Positions 1 through 9,016 of a stretch of DNA of 64,000 nt are shown piece by piece (positions within the stretch are counted from its first letter, which is position 1; each line of letters begins with the position of its first letter). Source of the DNA: an uncultured Pseudomonadota bacterium (lineage in GTDB: Bacteria; Pseudomonadota; Alphaproteobacteria; RF32; CAG-239); the NCBI GenBank assembly GCA_902763155.1, contig CACWQS010000004.1, positions 62,001-126,000 on the forward strand, given 5' to 3'. Under the pieces are notes generated by a model. It saw only the letters and a program-made list of their open reading frames with translations, had not been told where the DNA came from and did not search any database. The position numbers and the translations under genes were made by a program.

Positions 1-843
1 CCGATTGCCTTGGAAGCGTTGTATTTGGGGAGCCCGTTTGTTGAGGTTCTGGCCGTAGTGGTTGGCGGATTGCTTGCTTGGGAATGGGCGACCATGCTTT
101 CCAAGCCGACCACGGCTTCGTATTATGTAACTGCTTACGTTATCAGTTTGGCAGTTTCGATTTGGAGTTCCGATTTGGCTTTACCGATGATGGCGATTGT
201 GTCATTTTTCGTATGGTTTATTGCTTATGAAGAGAAGCACCGCAAATTGTTGACTCTCGGGGTTCCTTATATTTCGACCGGTATCGGTGCCTTGGTGTGG
301 ATGTATTTGTCGTTTGACCCGAGTGAGGGCAATTTTGATCCGCGTTACAATTACAGTTTTATGATGGTAATGTGGTTCTTTTTGGTGGTTTGGAGTATGG
401 ATATCGGTGGTTTGGTGGTCGGTTGCAATCTGCGCGGTCCTAAATTGGCACCGAATATTAGTCCGAATAAAACATGGTCCGGTTTTGCCGGGGGTGTTTT
501 GTTAGCTGTTTCGGTCAGCATAATCTTTATGTATATCTGCGTTGAAGTGTTTGATATGCCGTTTTATGATTTTAGCAAATTCCGCTATATATCATTTTCA
601 TATAAACCGTTGCAGATACACCATGAATGGACTGTAAATAGTCAACTGTTTTATGCAATTACGGCAGCGATTATTGCCATATTGGCACAGATAGGAGATT
701 TGATTGAGTCGGCAATTAAACGTATTGCCGGAGTGAAGGATTCGTCAAAACTCATTCCCGGACATGGTGGTGTGTTTGATCGTGTCGATGGTTTGATTTT
801 TGCCGCTCCGTTTGTGTATATGTTTTTCATATATTTACTGTAA
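1..843 (+). CDS. cdsA: Phosphatidate cytidylyltransferase, 5'-truncated by the window edge
   Basis: Makes CDP-diacylglycerol from phosphatidic acid and CTP in the inner membrane, the entry step of phospholipid synthesis. The frame is open from base 1 and the TTG at 10 is not a convincing start, so the N-terminus lies outside the window. The visible part is a multi-pass membrane protein (hydrophobic stretches throughout). The C-terminal part holds the family signature: SAIKR, then KD, then PGHGGVFDRVDG (about bases 709-790). It is followed 10 nt later by rseP, the usual alphaproteobacterial order cdsA-rseP-bamA. Family assignment is secure; only the start is missing. Confidence 0.95.
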   Translation, partial: PIALEALYLGSPFVEVLAVVVGGLLAWEWATMLSKPTTASYYVTAYVISLAVSIWSSDLALPMMAIVSFFVWFIAYEEKHRKLLTLGVPYISTGIGALVWMYLSFDPSEGNFDPRYNYSFMMVMWFFLVVWSMDIGGLVVGCNLRGPKLAPNISPNKTWSGFAGGVLLAVSVSIIFMYICVEVFDMPFYDFSKFRYISFSYKPLQIHHEWTVNSQLFYAITAAIIAILAQIGDLIESAIKRIAGVKDSSKLIPGHGGVFDRVDGLIFAAPFVYMFFIYLL

Positions 844-853
844 GGTGAAGATA

Positions 854-2278
854 ATGGAAACATTACTTAATATCATATACTACATTGTTCCGTTTATAGT
901 TCTTCTGGGCATTTTGGTTTTTGTGCATGAGTTCGGGCATTTTATCATTGCACGCTTACTCGGAGTTACGGTTACCGATTTTTCCATCGGCTTTGGCAAA
1001 GAGCTGTGGAGCAGAACCGATAAGCATGGCACGAAGTGGAAACTTTCGGCGATTCCGTTGGGCGGATATTGCCAGTTTTTAGGAGATGGCGATGCTTCGT
1101 CTTCAACAGTTAAAGATGTATCTGCATTGCCTAAAGAACAACAAAAAGGTGCGTTTTCGTTGCAAAGACCATGGAAAAAATTAGCCATTGTTGCGGCAGG
1201 TCCATTGTTTAACTATCTGTTTGCCATTGTTATTTTTATCGGTATGTTTTATTCTTTAGGACGTATGATATATCCGCCGGTTGTCGGTGCCTTAATGGAA
1301 AATGGTGCCGCAGTTGAAGCAGGTATTGCCATCGGTGATAAAATTGTGCGAGTTAACAATCATGAAGTGTCCGATTTTAAGGATATCAGTAATGAAGTTA
1401 TGCTGGCTGAACAAGATAATATTAAAGTCGATATTGAACGCCCGATGAGCGTGAATTTTCATGCTGAAGAACTGGATTTTATTCCTCGTTGCGCCAAAGA
1501 GCCTGAGCATCGTAAAGTTATAGGTGTGCAGTCTTTGCCGATGGATAAAGATGAAAAAGGGGAATTAATAAGCGCGCCGGCAGTTGTAGGTGATGTTTAT
1601 GACGGTAGCGCAGCACAGAAAGCCGGCTTGCAAAAAGGGGACATCTTGGTCAGCATCAACGGTATGGAATTGCAAACGTTTGATGATTTAAAAGATTATG
1701 TGAGTGAACACATTGATGATGAGTTTATCATTGAATATCGGCGTCCGCTGGTATTTGATGTTAAGTTGCGAGAAACAGACTACGAACCGGAGAACGGCAA
1801 CAAAGTTAAGCGCCGGATGCTGGGGGTGATTTCTTCGCACGAATTGAGTTTTGCCGAAGAAAATATGCCTTTTATGAACGCGGTAAAAGCCGGCTTTGTT
1901 GAGGCTTATGATTTGACGGCAAATACGTTACGCGCGGTCGGGCAAATGATAACCGGTCAGCGTGGCGGCGGCGAGGTCGGCGGGATTATTCGCATTGCCG
2001 AAATGTCGGGCGATGTAACCAAGACCGGCGGTCTGGTCAGCTTTTTGTATTTTATGGCATTGTTATCGGTAAATTTGGGTTTAATTAACTTGTTGCCGAT
2101 ACCGGTGCTGGATGGCGGAAATTTCGTGATTTTCTTTATTGAAATGATCATTCGCCGTGAACTTAATCCGAAAGTTAAAGACTATATTTTTAAGTTTGGG
2201 ATTTTTATAATTTTGGCCATTATGGTCTTAGCAACATGGAACGATGTTGTGCATTTAATAAGTCGTTGGTTTGACTAA
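854..2278 (+). CDS. rseP: RIP site-2 metalloprotease RseP
   Basis: Intramembrane zinc protease (S2P family) that cleaves membrane anchors such as anti-sigma factors during envelope stress. The first membrane helix carries the zinc motif HEFGH, and the C-terminal one carries the third ligand in PVLDGGNF. Between them are two PDZ-like regions, with GLQKGDILVSING as the clearest core. Length is 474 aa, normal for the family. I chose ATG 854, 10 nt after the cdsA stop, instead of the TTG at 800, which would lie deep inside cdsA. It is co-oriented with bamA (14 nt gap), so envelope quality control and barrel assembly are probably co-transcribed. Confidence 0.95.
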   Translation: METLLNIIYYIVPFIVLLGILVFVHEFGHFIIARLLGVTVTDFSIGFGKELWSRTDKHGTKWKLSAIPLGGYCQFLGDGDASSSTVKDVSALPKEQQKGAFSLQRPWKKLAIVAAGPLFNYLFAIVIFIGMFYSLGRMIYPPVVGALMENGAAVEAGIAIGDKIVRVNNHEVSDFKDISNEVMLAEQDNIKVDIERPMSVNFHAEELDFIPRCAKEPEHRKVIGVQSLPMDKDEKGELISAPAVVGDVYDGSAAQKAGLQKGDILVSINGMELQTFDDLKDYVSEHIDDEFIIEYRRPLVFDVKLRETDYEPENGNKVKRRMLGVISSHELSFAEENMPFMNAVKAGFVEAYDLTANTLRAVGQMITGQRGGGEVGGIIRIAEMSGDVTKTGGLVSFLYFMALLSVNLGLINLLPIPVLDGGNFVIFFIEMIIRRELNPKVKDYIFKFGIFIILAIMVLATWNDVVHLISRWFD

Positions 2279-2292
2279 AAAAGGAAGAAAAT

Positions 2293-4554
2293 ATGAAAAA
2301 AATACTATATATTGGCATATTATCCGGCTTTATGGCTTTGCAGGCGAATGCTCAAGGCACGTATGTAAAGAACATAGAAGTCAACGGATTGCAACGTGTT
2401 GAAAAAGCCACGGTGCTTTCCTATTTGAACTTGCAGGAAAACAGCAATGTTTCGCAAGATATGTTGGATAATGCATTCAAAAGTTTATACGAAACGGGTT
2501 TATTCAGTGATATTAACTTTGATACCACCGGTAATTCGCTGAAAATCAATGTGGTTGAGAACCCTATTATCGGCAAACGTGCATTTGACGGTAATGATAA
2601 AATTGATGATAAAATTTTGGAAAAAGAAGTGCAGTTAGGTCCTCGCTCGATTTACGAAAAGGCTAAAGTGCAACAAGATGTTCAGCGCATTTTAGATGTA
2701 TATCGTAAGACCGGCCGCTATACGGTAACGGTTGAACCGAAAATTATTGAGCGTGATGAAAACCGCGTTGATTTGATTTATGAAATCGACGAAGGTGCGA
2801 CAGCTAAAATTGATAAGATTAACTTTTTGGGCAATACCCACTATTCCAGCTCTGATTTGCAAGAAGAAATTATGAGTAAAGAAAGTCGTTGGTATCGTAT
2901 TTTCAGCTCGAAAGATACGTATGATACCGAGAAGATGGAATACGATAAAGAGTTATTGCGCCGTTTTTATACAGACCGCGGTTATGCCGATTTTGCGGTA
3001 AAATCGGCCGTTGCAGAATTAAGTGCCGATAAAAAGTCGTTTATTTTGACCTATTCTCTCGATGAAGGGCCGCGCTATGAAGTAAATAAAGTTAGCGTAA
3101 AATCGCACATGCCAAATGTTAACGCTGAAGATTTATATGACGAAATCGAGCTTGAAGAAGATGAATGGTATAAGCAAAGCGATGTTGAAAAGACGGTTGC
3201 GCAAATGACCGATTATTTGGGCAAACGCGGTGTGGCATTCGTAAATATTGAGCCTGAATTGGTACGTGATGCCGAGAATAATAAAGTTGACGTAATCTTC
3301 AATGTTTATGAAGGTGACCGCATCTTTATTGATCGTATTAACATTACCGGCAATGACCGCACGCTTGACGAAGTTATTCGCCGCGAATTCCGCGTGTCAG
3401 AAGGCGATGCGATGAACTTCTCGAAAATCCGCGATTCGCGCCGCAATGTTGAAAACTTAAATTATTTCAGCAAGGTTGATATTGAAACCACGCAAACTGC
3501 ACCGGATAAGGCTAATTTGGATGTTAAAGTAGAGGAAAAATCAACCGGTTACTTCAATGTCGGGGTTGGTTATTCTACCACCAACGGTGCTTTGTTCCGT
3601 GTCGGTGTTACGGAAAATAACTTCCGCGGCAAGGGACAACAATTAGGTGCTAACTTTGGTATTTCGCAAAGAACCAAAGATGTTAACTTGAGCTTTACGG
3701 AACCGTATTTCTTAGATCGTCGTTTGTCTGCCGGAGCCGATCTCTTTATGCAGGAACAAGACTATGAAGATGAAGCTTCTTATGATACTTCAACTTATGG
3801 CGGACGCTTGCGTATGGGGTGGAACTATACCGATGACTTCGGGCATTATGTTCGCTATACTTTAAGTGAAAACGAAATTCGTAAAGTTAAAGAAAATGCT
3901 TCATACTTCATTAAAAATGAAGAAGGCAAATCTACCACCTCGGCATTTGGTCAAACCTTGGTTTATGATAAACGTGATAATGCATATAATACCAAGGAAG
4001 GATATTTCTTGTCACTGGGGCACGATATTGCCGGTATTGGCGGAGATAATAAGTATAATAAGTTTGAAGTTAAGGCCTATAAGTTCCATACTATTGCCGA
4101 CTTCTTAACCGTTAAAGTGTTTGCAACCGGTGGCTATATTGCCGGTTACGGTGGCAAAGATGTTCGCTTGTTTGACCGTTTTTACTTAGGTGGACAGAAT
4201 ATGCGCGGTTTCGAATTTGCCGGTATCGGTGCCAGAGATGCGCAAACAAACGATGCTTTAGGTGGTAACTGGATGATGTATTCAGGCGTTGAAACCTTGT
4301 TCCCGATCGGTTTGGATGAACTTGGTGTTAAAGGTCGTTTGTTCTGGGATATCGGTGCTTTAGGTAAGCCTGACAATATGGATGATCCGTATCATCCGGT
4401 ACTTTATTCGGATAAAATCAGACAGTCTGTCGGTTTTGGTTTTGACTGGATGTCGCCGATGGGTAAAATTGACCTTGACTTCGGTTTCCCGATTGTTAAA
4501 GAACGCTATGATGAAAAAGAAGTGTTCCGTTTGAACTTCGGTACCAGCTTGTAA
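2293..4554 (+). CDS. bamA: Outer membrane protein assembly factor BamA
   Basis: Core of the BAM complex, which folds and inserts beta-barrel proteins into the outer membrane. Residues 1-20 are a Sec signal peptide ending in ANA. Roughly residues 23-420 contain repeated POTRA-type modules (for example VNGLQRVEKATVLSYL and IDKINFLGNTHYSSSDL). A 16-stranded barrel follows, with the conserved QNMRGFE (RGF) loop near bases 4195-4215. Length is 753 aa, typical. An AAGGAAG ribosome site precedes the ATG. The last residue is Leu, not the usual aromatic Phe or Trp, a small deviation. It lies between rseP and lpxD, as in many alphaproteobacteria. Confidence 0.97.
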   Translation: MKKILYIGILSGFMALQANAQGTYVKNIEVNGLQRVEKATVLSYLNLQENSNVSQDMLDNAFKSLYETGLFSDINFDTTGNSLKINVVENPIIGKRAFDGNDKIDDKILEKEVQLGPRSIYEKAKVQQDVQRILDVYRKTGRYTVTVEPKIIERDENRVDLIYEIDEGATAKIDKINFLGNTHYSSSDLQEEIMSKESRWYRIFSSKDTYDTEKMEYDKELLRRFYTDRGYADFAVKSAVAELSADKKSFILTYSLDEGPRYEVNKVSVKSHMPNVNAEDLYDEIELEEDEWYKQSDVEKTVAQMTDYLGKRGVAFVNIEPELVRDAENNKVDVIFNVYEGDRIFIDRINITGNDRTLDEVIRREFRVSEGDAMNFSKIRDSRRNVENLNYFSKVDIETTQTAPDKANLDVKVEEKSTGYFNVGVGYSTTNGALFRVGVTENNFRGKGQQLGANFGISQRTKDVNLSFTEPYFLDRRLSAGADLFMQEQDYEDEASYDTSTYGGRLRMGWNYTDDFGHYVRYTLSENEIRKVKENASYFIKNEEGKSTTSAFGQTLVYDKRDNAYNTKEGYFLSLGHDIAGIGGDNKYNKFEVKAYKFHTIADFLTVKVFATGGYIAGYGGKDVRLFDRFYLGGQNMRGFEFAGIGARDAQTNDALGGNWMMYSGVETLFPIGLDELGVKGRLFWDIGALGKPDNMDDPYHPVLYSDKIRQSVGFGFDWMSPMGKIDLDFGFPIVKERYDEKEVFRLNFGTSL

Positions 4555-4566
4555 GGATATAAAAAA

Positions 4567-5580
4567 ATGGTAGATACAACTTTTTATTATAGAAAAGAAA
4601 ATGTAACCTTGGCCGATGTGGCTAAGGTTACATCTGCCGTTTTAACCGATGAGAGCAAAGGTGGTGAAAAAATTGCCGATATCGCTACCATGGCAAACGC
4701 CACAGCTGACGATATTTGCTTTTTTTATGACCGCAAAAGCAAGGAAAAAGCAGCGAATATTAAAGCTAAGGCCTGTGTGACAACTAGCGATTTGGCGCAA
4801 TTTGTGCCGCAAGGGGTTATTTTGCTTATTGCCGAAAATCCGAAGTTGGCATTTTTAGCGCTCAACGAATACATGTATGCCGAATATCAACTGCAAGCCG
4901 GTATAGATTCGACCGCTAAAATTGCTGCCAGTGCTAAAATCGGGCAGGGGTGCCATATCGGTGCTTATGTTGTGATTGGCGACAATGTCGAAATTGGCGA
5001 CGGTTGTATTATTGAACCACACGTTGTGATAAATCACGATTGTAAAATCGGTGCCAAGTGCCGTATCGGTAGCGGTGCGTCAATTTCGTATGCACACATC
5101 GGTAACGGTTGCTATATTTATAGCGGTGCGCGCATCGGTCATGACGGGTTCGGCTTCCAATTTATGAACGGTCAACATCATCGCATTCCTCAGTTAGGAC
5201 GCGTGATTATCGGTAATGATGTTGAAGTCGGGGCTAATGCGTGTATTGACCGCGGTGCGCTTGATGATACGGTTATCGGCGATGGTTCGCGGATTGATAA
5301 TCTGGTGCAGATTGCGCATAATGACAAACTTGGTCGCGGTTGCGTGGTAGTGGCTCAAGTCGGTATTGCCGGCAGTTGCACACTGGGTGACTATGTTGTG
5401 CTCGGCGGTCAGGTCGGTTTAGCCGACCACTTAAATGTTGGCAGCGGTGCTCAAATTGCCGCGCAATCCGGCGTGATGCGTGATGTTGAAGCCGGAGCGG
5501 TAGTCATGGGTAGTCCGTGTGTGCCGTTCAAAGACTTTATGCGCCAAGTATCGTTTTTGCAAAAAAATTCTAAAAAATAG
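4567..5580 (+). CDS. lpxD: UDP-3-O-(3-hydroxyacyl)glucosamine N-acyltransferase
   Basis: Third step of lipid A synthesis: transfers a hydroxyacyl chain from ACP to the 2-amino group of UDP-3-O-acyl-glucosamine, in the cytoplasm. The N-terminal uridine-binding domain covers about residues 1-100. It is followed by a long run of hexapeptide repeats forming a left-handed beta-helix ([22 protein letters not shown] and on). The expected catalytic histidine sits in [11 protein letters not shown]. The C-terminus is a helical tail. Length is 337 aa, normal. It is followed 8 nt later by fabZ. The usual next genes lpxA and lpxB are not here. Confidence 0.96.
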   Translation: MVDTTFYYRKENVTLADVAKVTSAVLTDESKGGEKIADIATMANATADDICFFYDRKSKEKAANIKAKACVTTSDLAQFVPQGVILLIAENPKLAFLALNEYMYAEYQLQAGIDSTAKIAASAKIGQGCHIGAYVVIGDNVEIGDGCIIEPHVVINHDCKIGAKCRIGSGASISYAHIGNGCYIYSGARIGHDGFGFQFMNGQHHRIPQLGRVIIGNDVEVGANACIDRGALDDTVIGDGSRIDNLVQIAHNDKLGRGCVVVAQVGIAGSCTLGDYVVLGGQVGLADHLNVGSGAQIAAQSGVMRDVEAGAVVMGSPCVPFKDFMRQVSFLQKNSKK

Positions 5581-5588
5581 AGGAAAAG

Positions 5589-6041
5589 ATGGCAGAAAAT
5601 AAAATTTATAACATTGATGAAATTATGAAGATGTTGCCGCACCGCTATCCGTTTTTGCTGGTGGACAGATTGGAAGTGGAAGTGCCGGGCGAAAAGGGTG
5701 TTGGCTTGAAAAATTTGACCATGAACGAGTTATTTTTCCAAGGGCATTTTCCGGGTAATCCGATTATGCCGGGGGTGTTGCAGATTGAGGCAATGGCACA
5801 AACCGCCGGTTGCGTAGTGATGAGTGCTAACGAAAATTACGCCGATAAAAAGTGCAGTGTTCTGTTTATGGCAGTTGACGGCGTTAAGTTTCGCAAGCCG
5901 GTTCGTCCGGGCGACCAACTGAAGATGTATGTTGAGAAAATCAAAATGCATCGCAATATTTTCGTATTCCATGGTGTAGGTAAAGTTGATGACCAAGTGG
6001 TGTCGGAAGCAGATTTAACCGCCATGATTGTTGAAGAATAA
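5589..6041 (+). CDS. fabZ: 3-hydroxyacyl-ACP dehydratase FabZ
   Basis: Dehydrates 3-hydroxyacyl-ACP to trans-2-enoyl-ACP in fatty acid elongation. It is a hot-dog fold protein of 150 aa. The motif HRYPFLLVDR and the active-site segment GHFPGNPIMPGVLQIEAMAQ, with its catalytic His, are intact. It is the last gene of the cdsA-rseP-bamA-lpxD-fabZ run, since a clear terminator follows. Sitting next to lpxD fits competition of lipid A and phospholipid synthesis for the 3-hydroxymyristoyl-ACP pool. Confidence 0.96.
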   Translation: MAENKIYNIDEIMKMLPHRYPFLLVDRLEVEVPGEKGVGLKNLTMNELFFQGHFPGNPIMPGVLQIEAMAQTAGCVVMSANENYADKKCSVLFMAVDGVKFRKPVRPGDQLKMYVEKIKMHRNIFVFHGVGKVDDQVVSEADLTAMIVEE

Positions 6042-6058
6042 TTTTCTTTTCTAAAAAT

Positions 6059-6108
6059 CAAACCAACTTGAAGCCATAGGTTTTGCCTTTGGCTTCTTTT
6101 TTGGTTTG
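6059..6108 (+). terminator. Rho-independent terminator after fabZ
   Basis: Stem GAAGCCA (6070-6076) pairs with TGGCTTC (6090-6096), extended by outer AACCAA and TTGGTT arms, with a T-run from 6094. It closes the cdsA-to-fabZ operon. Confidence 0.85.
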
Positions 6109-6125
6109 TAAAGCGGAAAAAATAA

Positions 6126-6154
6126 TTGAAAAATCTTGTACGATAGCGTAATGA
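6126..6154 (+). promoter_or_regulatory. Putative sigma-70 promoter for miaB
   Basis: TTGAAA (6126-6131), 17 bp spacer, TAATGA (6149-6154), placed between the fabZ terminator and the miaB start. Start of transcription is inferred. Confidence 0.5.
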
Positions 6155-6187
6155 TAAATATTATCAAGATTTAAGGAAAAACATAAG

Positions 6188-7522
6188 TTGACGAAGAAAT
6201 ATTATATCAAAACTTTCGGTTGCCAGATGAATGTGTATGATTCATCACGAATTGCCGATATGCTGAAAAAAGAAGGATACGCAGAAACTCTTAAGCAGGC
6301 TGAAGCAGACATTGTGCTGTTTAATACCTGCCATATCAGAGAAAAAGCGGCAGAAAAATTGTTTTCTGATTTGGGGCGGGCAAAGTTGATTGCCGACGAG
6401 CGTTTCGAGAACGGCAAGCGCACCATTATCGGTGTTGTCGGTTGTGTGGTGCAAGCCGAAGATGAACAAATTATCAAACGCGCACCGTATGTCGATTTTG
6501 CCGTGGGGCCGCAAATGTATTTTCGCATTCCGGAAATTTTGCGCCAAATTGAAAAGAAAAAAGATTATGAAAGTGTTATAGATACCGATTTTCCGGCGAT
6601 AAATAAGTTTGACTTTCTGCCGGAAAACAAATCTCAGGGCGCTTGCTCCTATTTGGCGGTGCAAGAAGGGTGTAACAATTTCTGCACTTATTGCGTGGTG
6701 CCATATACCCGCGGTGCGGAATATTCGCGCTCGGTCGCCGATGTGTTGACCGAAGCCAAACGGCTGATTGCCGGCGGCACATTGGAAATTAATTTATTGG
6801 GGCAAAACGTTAATTCTTATCATGGCGAAGATGAAAGCGGAAAGGAACGTGATTTAGCCTATTTATTGCATAAAATGGCTGAACTTGACGGGTTGAAAAG
6901 ATTGCGTTACACCACTTCTTATCCGGCAGATATGACCGATGACTTGATTACCTGCCATAAAGATATCGATATTTTAATGCCGTATTTGCATCTTCCGGTA
7001 CAATCCGGTTCCGATAAAATTTTAAAAGCGATGAACCGCCGCCACAGCCGTTCCGATTATTTACGGATAATCGAAAAACTTTACGCGGCAAATTCCAAGC
7101 TGAAAATGTCGTCCGATTTTATTGTCGGTTTTCCGGGCGAAACCGACGAAGATTTTGCCCAAACGCTTGATGTTGTTAACAAGGTAAAATATATTCAGGC
7201 ATTTTCTTTCAAATACAGTCGCCGCCCGGGGACTCCTGCCGCCGTTATGGAAAATCAGGTGGAGGAAAAAGTCAAAAAAGAGCGCTTGGAAATTTTACAG
7301 ACGTTGCTGTTTGACTATCAGACCAAATTCAACGAATCGTGCGTTGGCAAAACAATGCCGGTGCTGTTTGAGCAAAAAGGACGGCATAAAGGACAGCTAA
7401 TCGGGCGCACTCCGTATATGCAAAACTTGCATATTGAAACAAAAGATGATAACATGAACAAAATTGTAGATGTGGTTGTTTGTGAGGCAACAACAAATTC
7501 GTTAAGCGGAAAGGAGTTGTAA
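6188..7522 (+). CDS. miaB: tRNA-2-methylthio-N6-dimethylallyladenosine synthase MiaB
   Basis: Radical SAM methylthiotransferase that adds the 2-methylthio group to i6A37 of tRNAs. Three domains are visible: an N-terminal UPF0004 domain with cluster cysteines (FGCQMN, NTCHIREKA, GCVVQ), the radical SAM motif CNNFCTYC near residue 160, and a C-terminal TRAM domain. Length is 444 aa, normal. The start is TTG at 6188, preceded by AAGGAAAA. No ATG gives a full FGCQMN domain, so the TTG is probably real. It heads a miaB-phoH-ybeY-lnt operon, with phoH 2 nt downstream. Confidence 0.95.
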   Translation: MTKKYYIKTFGCQMNVYDSSRIADMLKKEGYAETLKQAEADIVLFNTCHIREKAAEKLFSDLGRAKLIADERFENGKRTIIGVVGCVVQAEDEQIIKRAPYVDFAVGPQMYFRIPEILRQIEKKKDYESVIDTDFPAINKFDFLPENKSQGACSYLAVQEGCNNFCTYCVVPYTRGAEYSRSVADVLTEAKRLIAGGTLEINLLGQNVNSYHGEDESGKERDLAYLLHKMAELDGLKRLRYTTSYPADMTDDLITCHKDIDILMPYLHLPVQSGSDKILKAMNRRHSRSDYLRIIEKLYAANSKLKMSSDFIVGFPGETDEDFAQTLDVVNKVKYIQAFSFKYSRRPGTPAAVMENQVEEKVKKERLEILQTLLFDYQTKFNESCVGKTMPVLFEQKGRHKGQLIGRTPYMQNLHIETKDDNMNKIVDVVVCEATTNSLSGKEL

Positions 7523-7524
7523 AA

Positions 7525-8493
7525 ATGGCAGAAGTCGGGTTTGAACTTTTTAATAATCAATTGATGCAACAGTTGGTGGGCGAAGCCGATGCAAATTTGC
7601 GGCTGATTGAAAAAATGCTCAATGTCGAAATTTTGAGCTTTGGTAACCAGATGACCATTAAAGGGGCAACAAGTGATGTGGAAAATGCAAAGGCGGCGAT
7701 TGAGATTTTATATAATAAGGCCAGCAAAGGCTTGAATATTGGTGAACAAGAGGTCAAAGCGGCAGTACGAATGAGCGGTGATAATCACCATAGCGAAAGC
7801 GAAAAGCAAGAAATGAACGATATTGTGCTCAAGACCAAGAAACGCTACATTTATCCGCGTTCAGCCATGCAAGCCAAATATATCCAAGAAATGATGAAAA
7901 ATGAATTGGTATTCGGCTTAGGACCGGCCGGAACCGGTAAAACCTATTTGGCAGTGGCATTGGCAGTGGCGATGATGCTTGAGGGGGCGATTGATAAGAT
8001 TATTTTATCACGTCCGGCGGTGGAAGCCGGTGAAAACTTAGGCTTCTTACCCGGCGATTTGAAGGAAAAAGTCGATCCGTATCTGCGCCCGCTTTATGAT
8101 GCGCTTTACGAGATGCTACCGGCAGAAATGGTTGATAAAAAACTGGCGCTCGGCGAAATAGAGATTGCTCCGTTAGCTTTTATGCGCGGGCGCACACTTG
8201 CTAATTCGTTTATCATTTTGGACGAAGCGCAAAATACTACCCCGATGCAGATGAAAATGTTTTTAACCCGTTTGGGCGAAAATTCGCGTATGGTAGTTAA
8301 TGGCGATTTAAGTCAGGTAGATTTACCGCGCGGTGTTGTTTCCGGTTTGCGCGATGCTTTGGATACATTGAAAAACGTTGATAATATCTCATCAGTTACC
8401 TTTGGTGCCAACGATGTGGTTCGCCACGGTTTGGTAGCAAAAATCGTTCAAGCTTATGAAGAAAGAAACAAACAACGGTCGGAAAATGACTAA
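7525..8493 (+). CDS. phoH: PhoH-family ATPase
   Basis: Cytoplasmic P-loop ATPase, often linked to RNA metabolism and next to ybeY in proteobacteria. Residues 1-95 are a small N-terminal region with KH-like character. The ATPase core has Walker A GPAGTGKTYLA and Walker B FIILDEAQN. Length is 322 aa, normal. The ATG follows an AAGGAG site inside the end of miaB. Its last codons overlap the chosen ybeY start by 8 nt, which suggests translational coupling. The biochemical role of PhoH itself is poorly defined in the literature. Confidence 0.93.
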   Translation: MAEVGFELFNNQLMQQLVGEADANLRLIEKMLNVEILSFGNQMTIKGATSDVENAKAAIEILYNKASKGLNIGEQEVKAAVRMSGDNHHSESEKQEMNDIVLKTKKRYIYPRSAMQAKYIQEMMKNELVFGLGPAGTGKTYLAVALAVAMMLEGAIDKIILSRPAVEAGENLGFLPGDLKEKVDPYLRPLYDALYEMLPAEMVDKKLALGEIEIAPLAFMRGRTLANSFIILDEAQNTTPMQMKMFLTRLGENSRMVVNGDLSQVDLPRGVVSGLRDALDTLKNVDNISSVTFGANDVVRHGLVAKIVQAYEERNKQRSEND

Positions 8494-9016
8494 AATTGAA
8501 GTAAATACGGATATTACTGATGAGCGTTGGCAAAGCAGTATCGCTAATATTACCGAGGTAATCGAAAAAGTAAAAAACGCGACCTTTGCGTATGTGGCAG
8601 AGCATGAAAATTTACCGATTTTGCAAACCGATAAACCGCTTGTTATCAGCCTGTGTCTCAGTGATAATGCTACGGTTCACGAGTTAAACCGAGATTTTCG
8701 CGGTATGGACAAACCGACTAACGTGCTGACTTTTGCTAACATAGATTCCGATAGTTTTACCTTGGCCGATGATTGCTTTGATGAAATAGATTTAGGAAGC
8801 ATTATTTTGGCTTACGAAACAATGACGCGTGAGGCAGACATTGAAAACATCAGCTTGGAAGCCCATTTTTGTCATCTGCTGACTCACGGATTTTTGCACA
8901 TTATAGGTTATGACCATATCAAAGAAGATGAAGCAGAGCAAATGGAAGGTTTGGAGGTGGCAATTTTGCAAACCATGCAAATTGCCAATCCTTATGCGGA
9001 AGATGAAGTTGAGTAG
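8486..9016 (+). CDS. ybeY: Endoribonuclease YbeY (16S rRNA maturation)
   Basis: Zinc-dependent endoribonuclease acting in 16S rRNA 3'-end processing and ribosome quality control. The three-histidine motif is intact in HGFLHIIGYDH. Conserved NREFR-like (LNRDFRGMDKPTNVLTF) and early core segments are present. Length is 176 aa from ATG 8486. An upstream in-frame ATG at 8456 would overlap phoH by 38 nt and add ten polar residues not expected for the family. It overlaps lnt by 14 nt. The corC-type gene often found between ybeY and lnt is missing. Confidence 0.94.
   Translation: MTKIEVNTDITDERWQSSIANITEVIEKVKNATFAYVAEHENLPILQTDKPLVISLCLSDNATVHELNRDFRGMDKPTNVLTFANIDSDSFTLADDCFDEIDLGSIILAYETMTREADIENISLEAHFCHLLTHGFLHIIGYDHIKEDEAEQMEGLEVAILQTMQIANPYAEDEVE

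Noticed and set aside
8910-9002. Extended N-terminus of Lnt
   Set aside because: The extension lies within ybeY; ATG 9003 gives the normal Lnt start before the first membrane helix.
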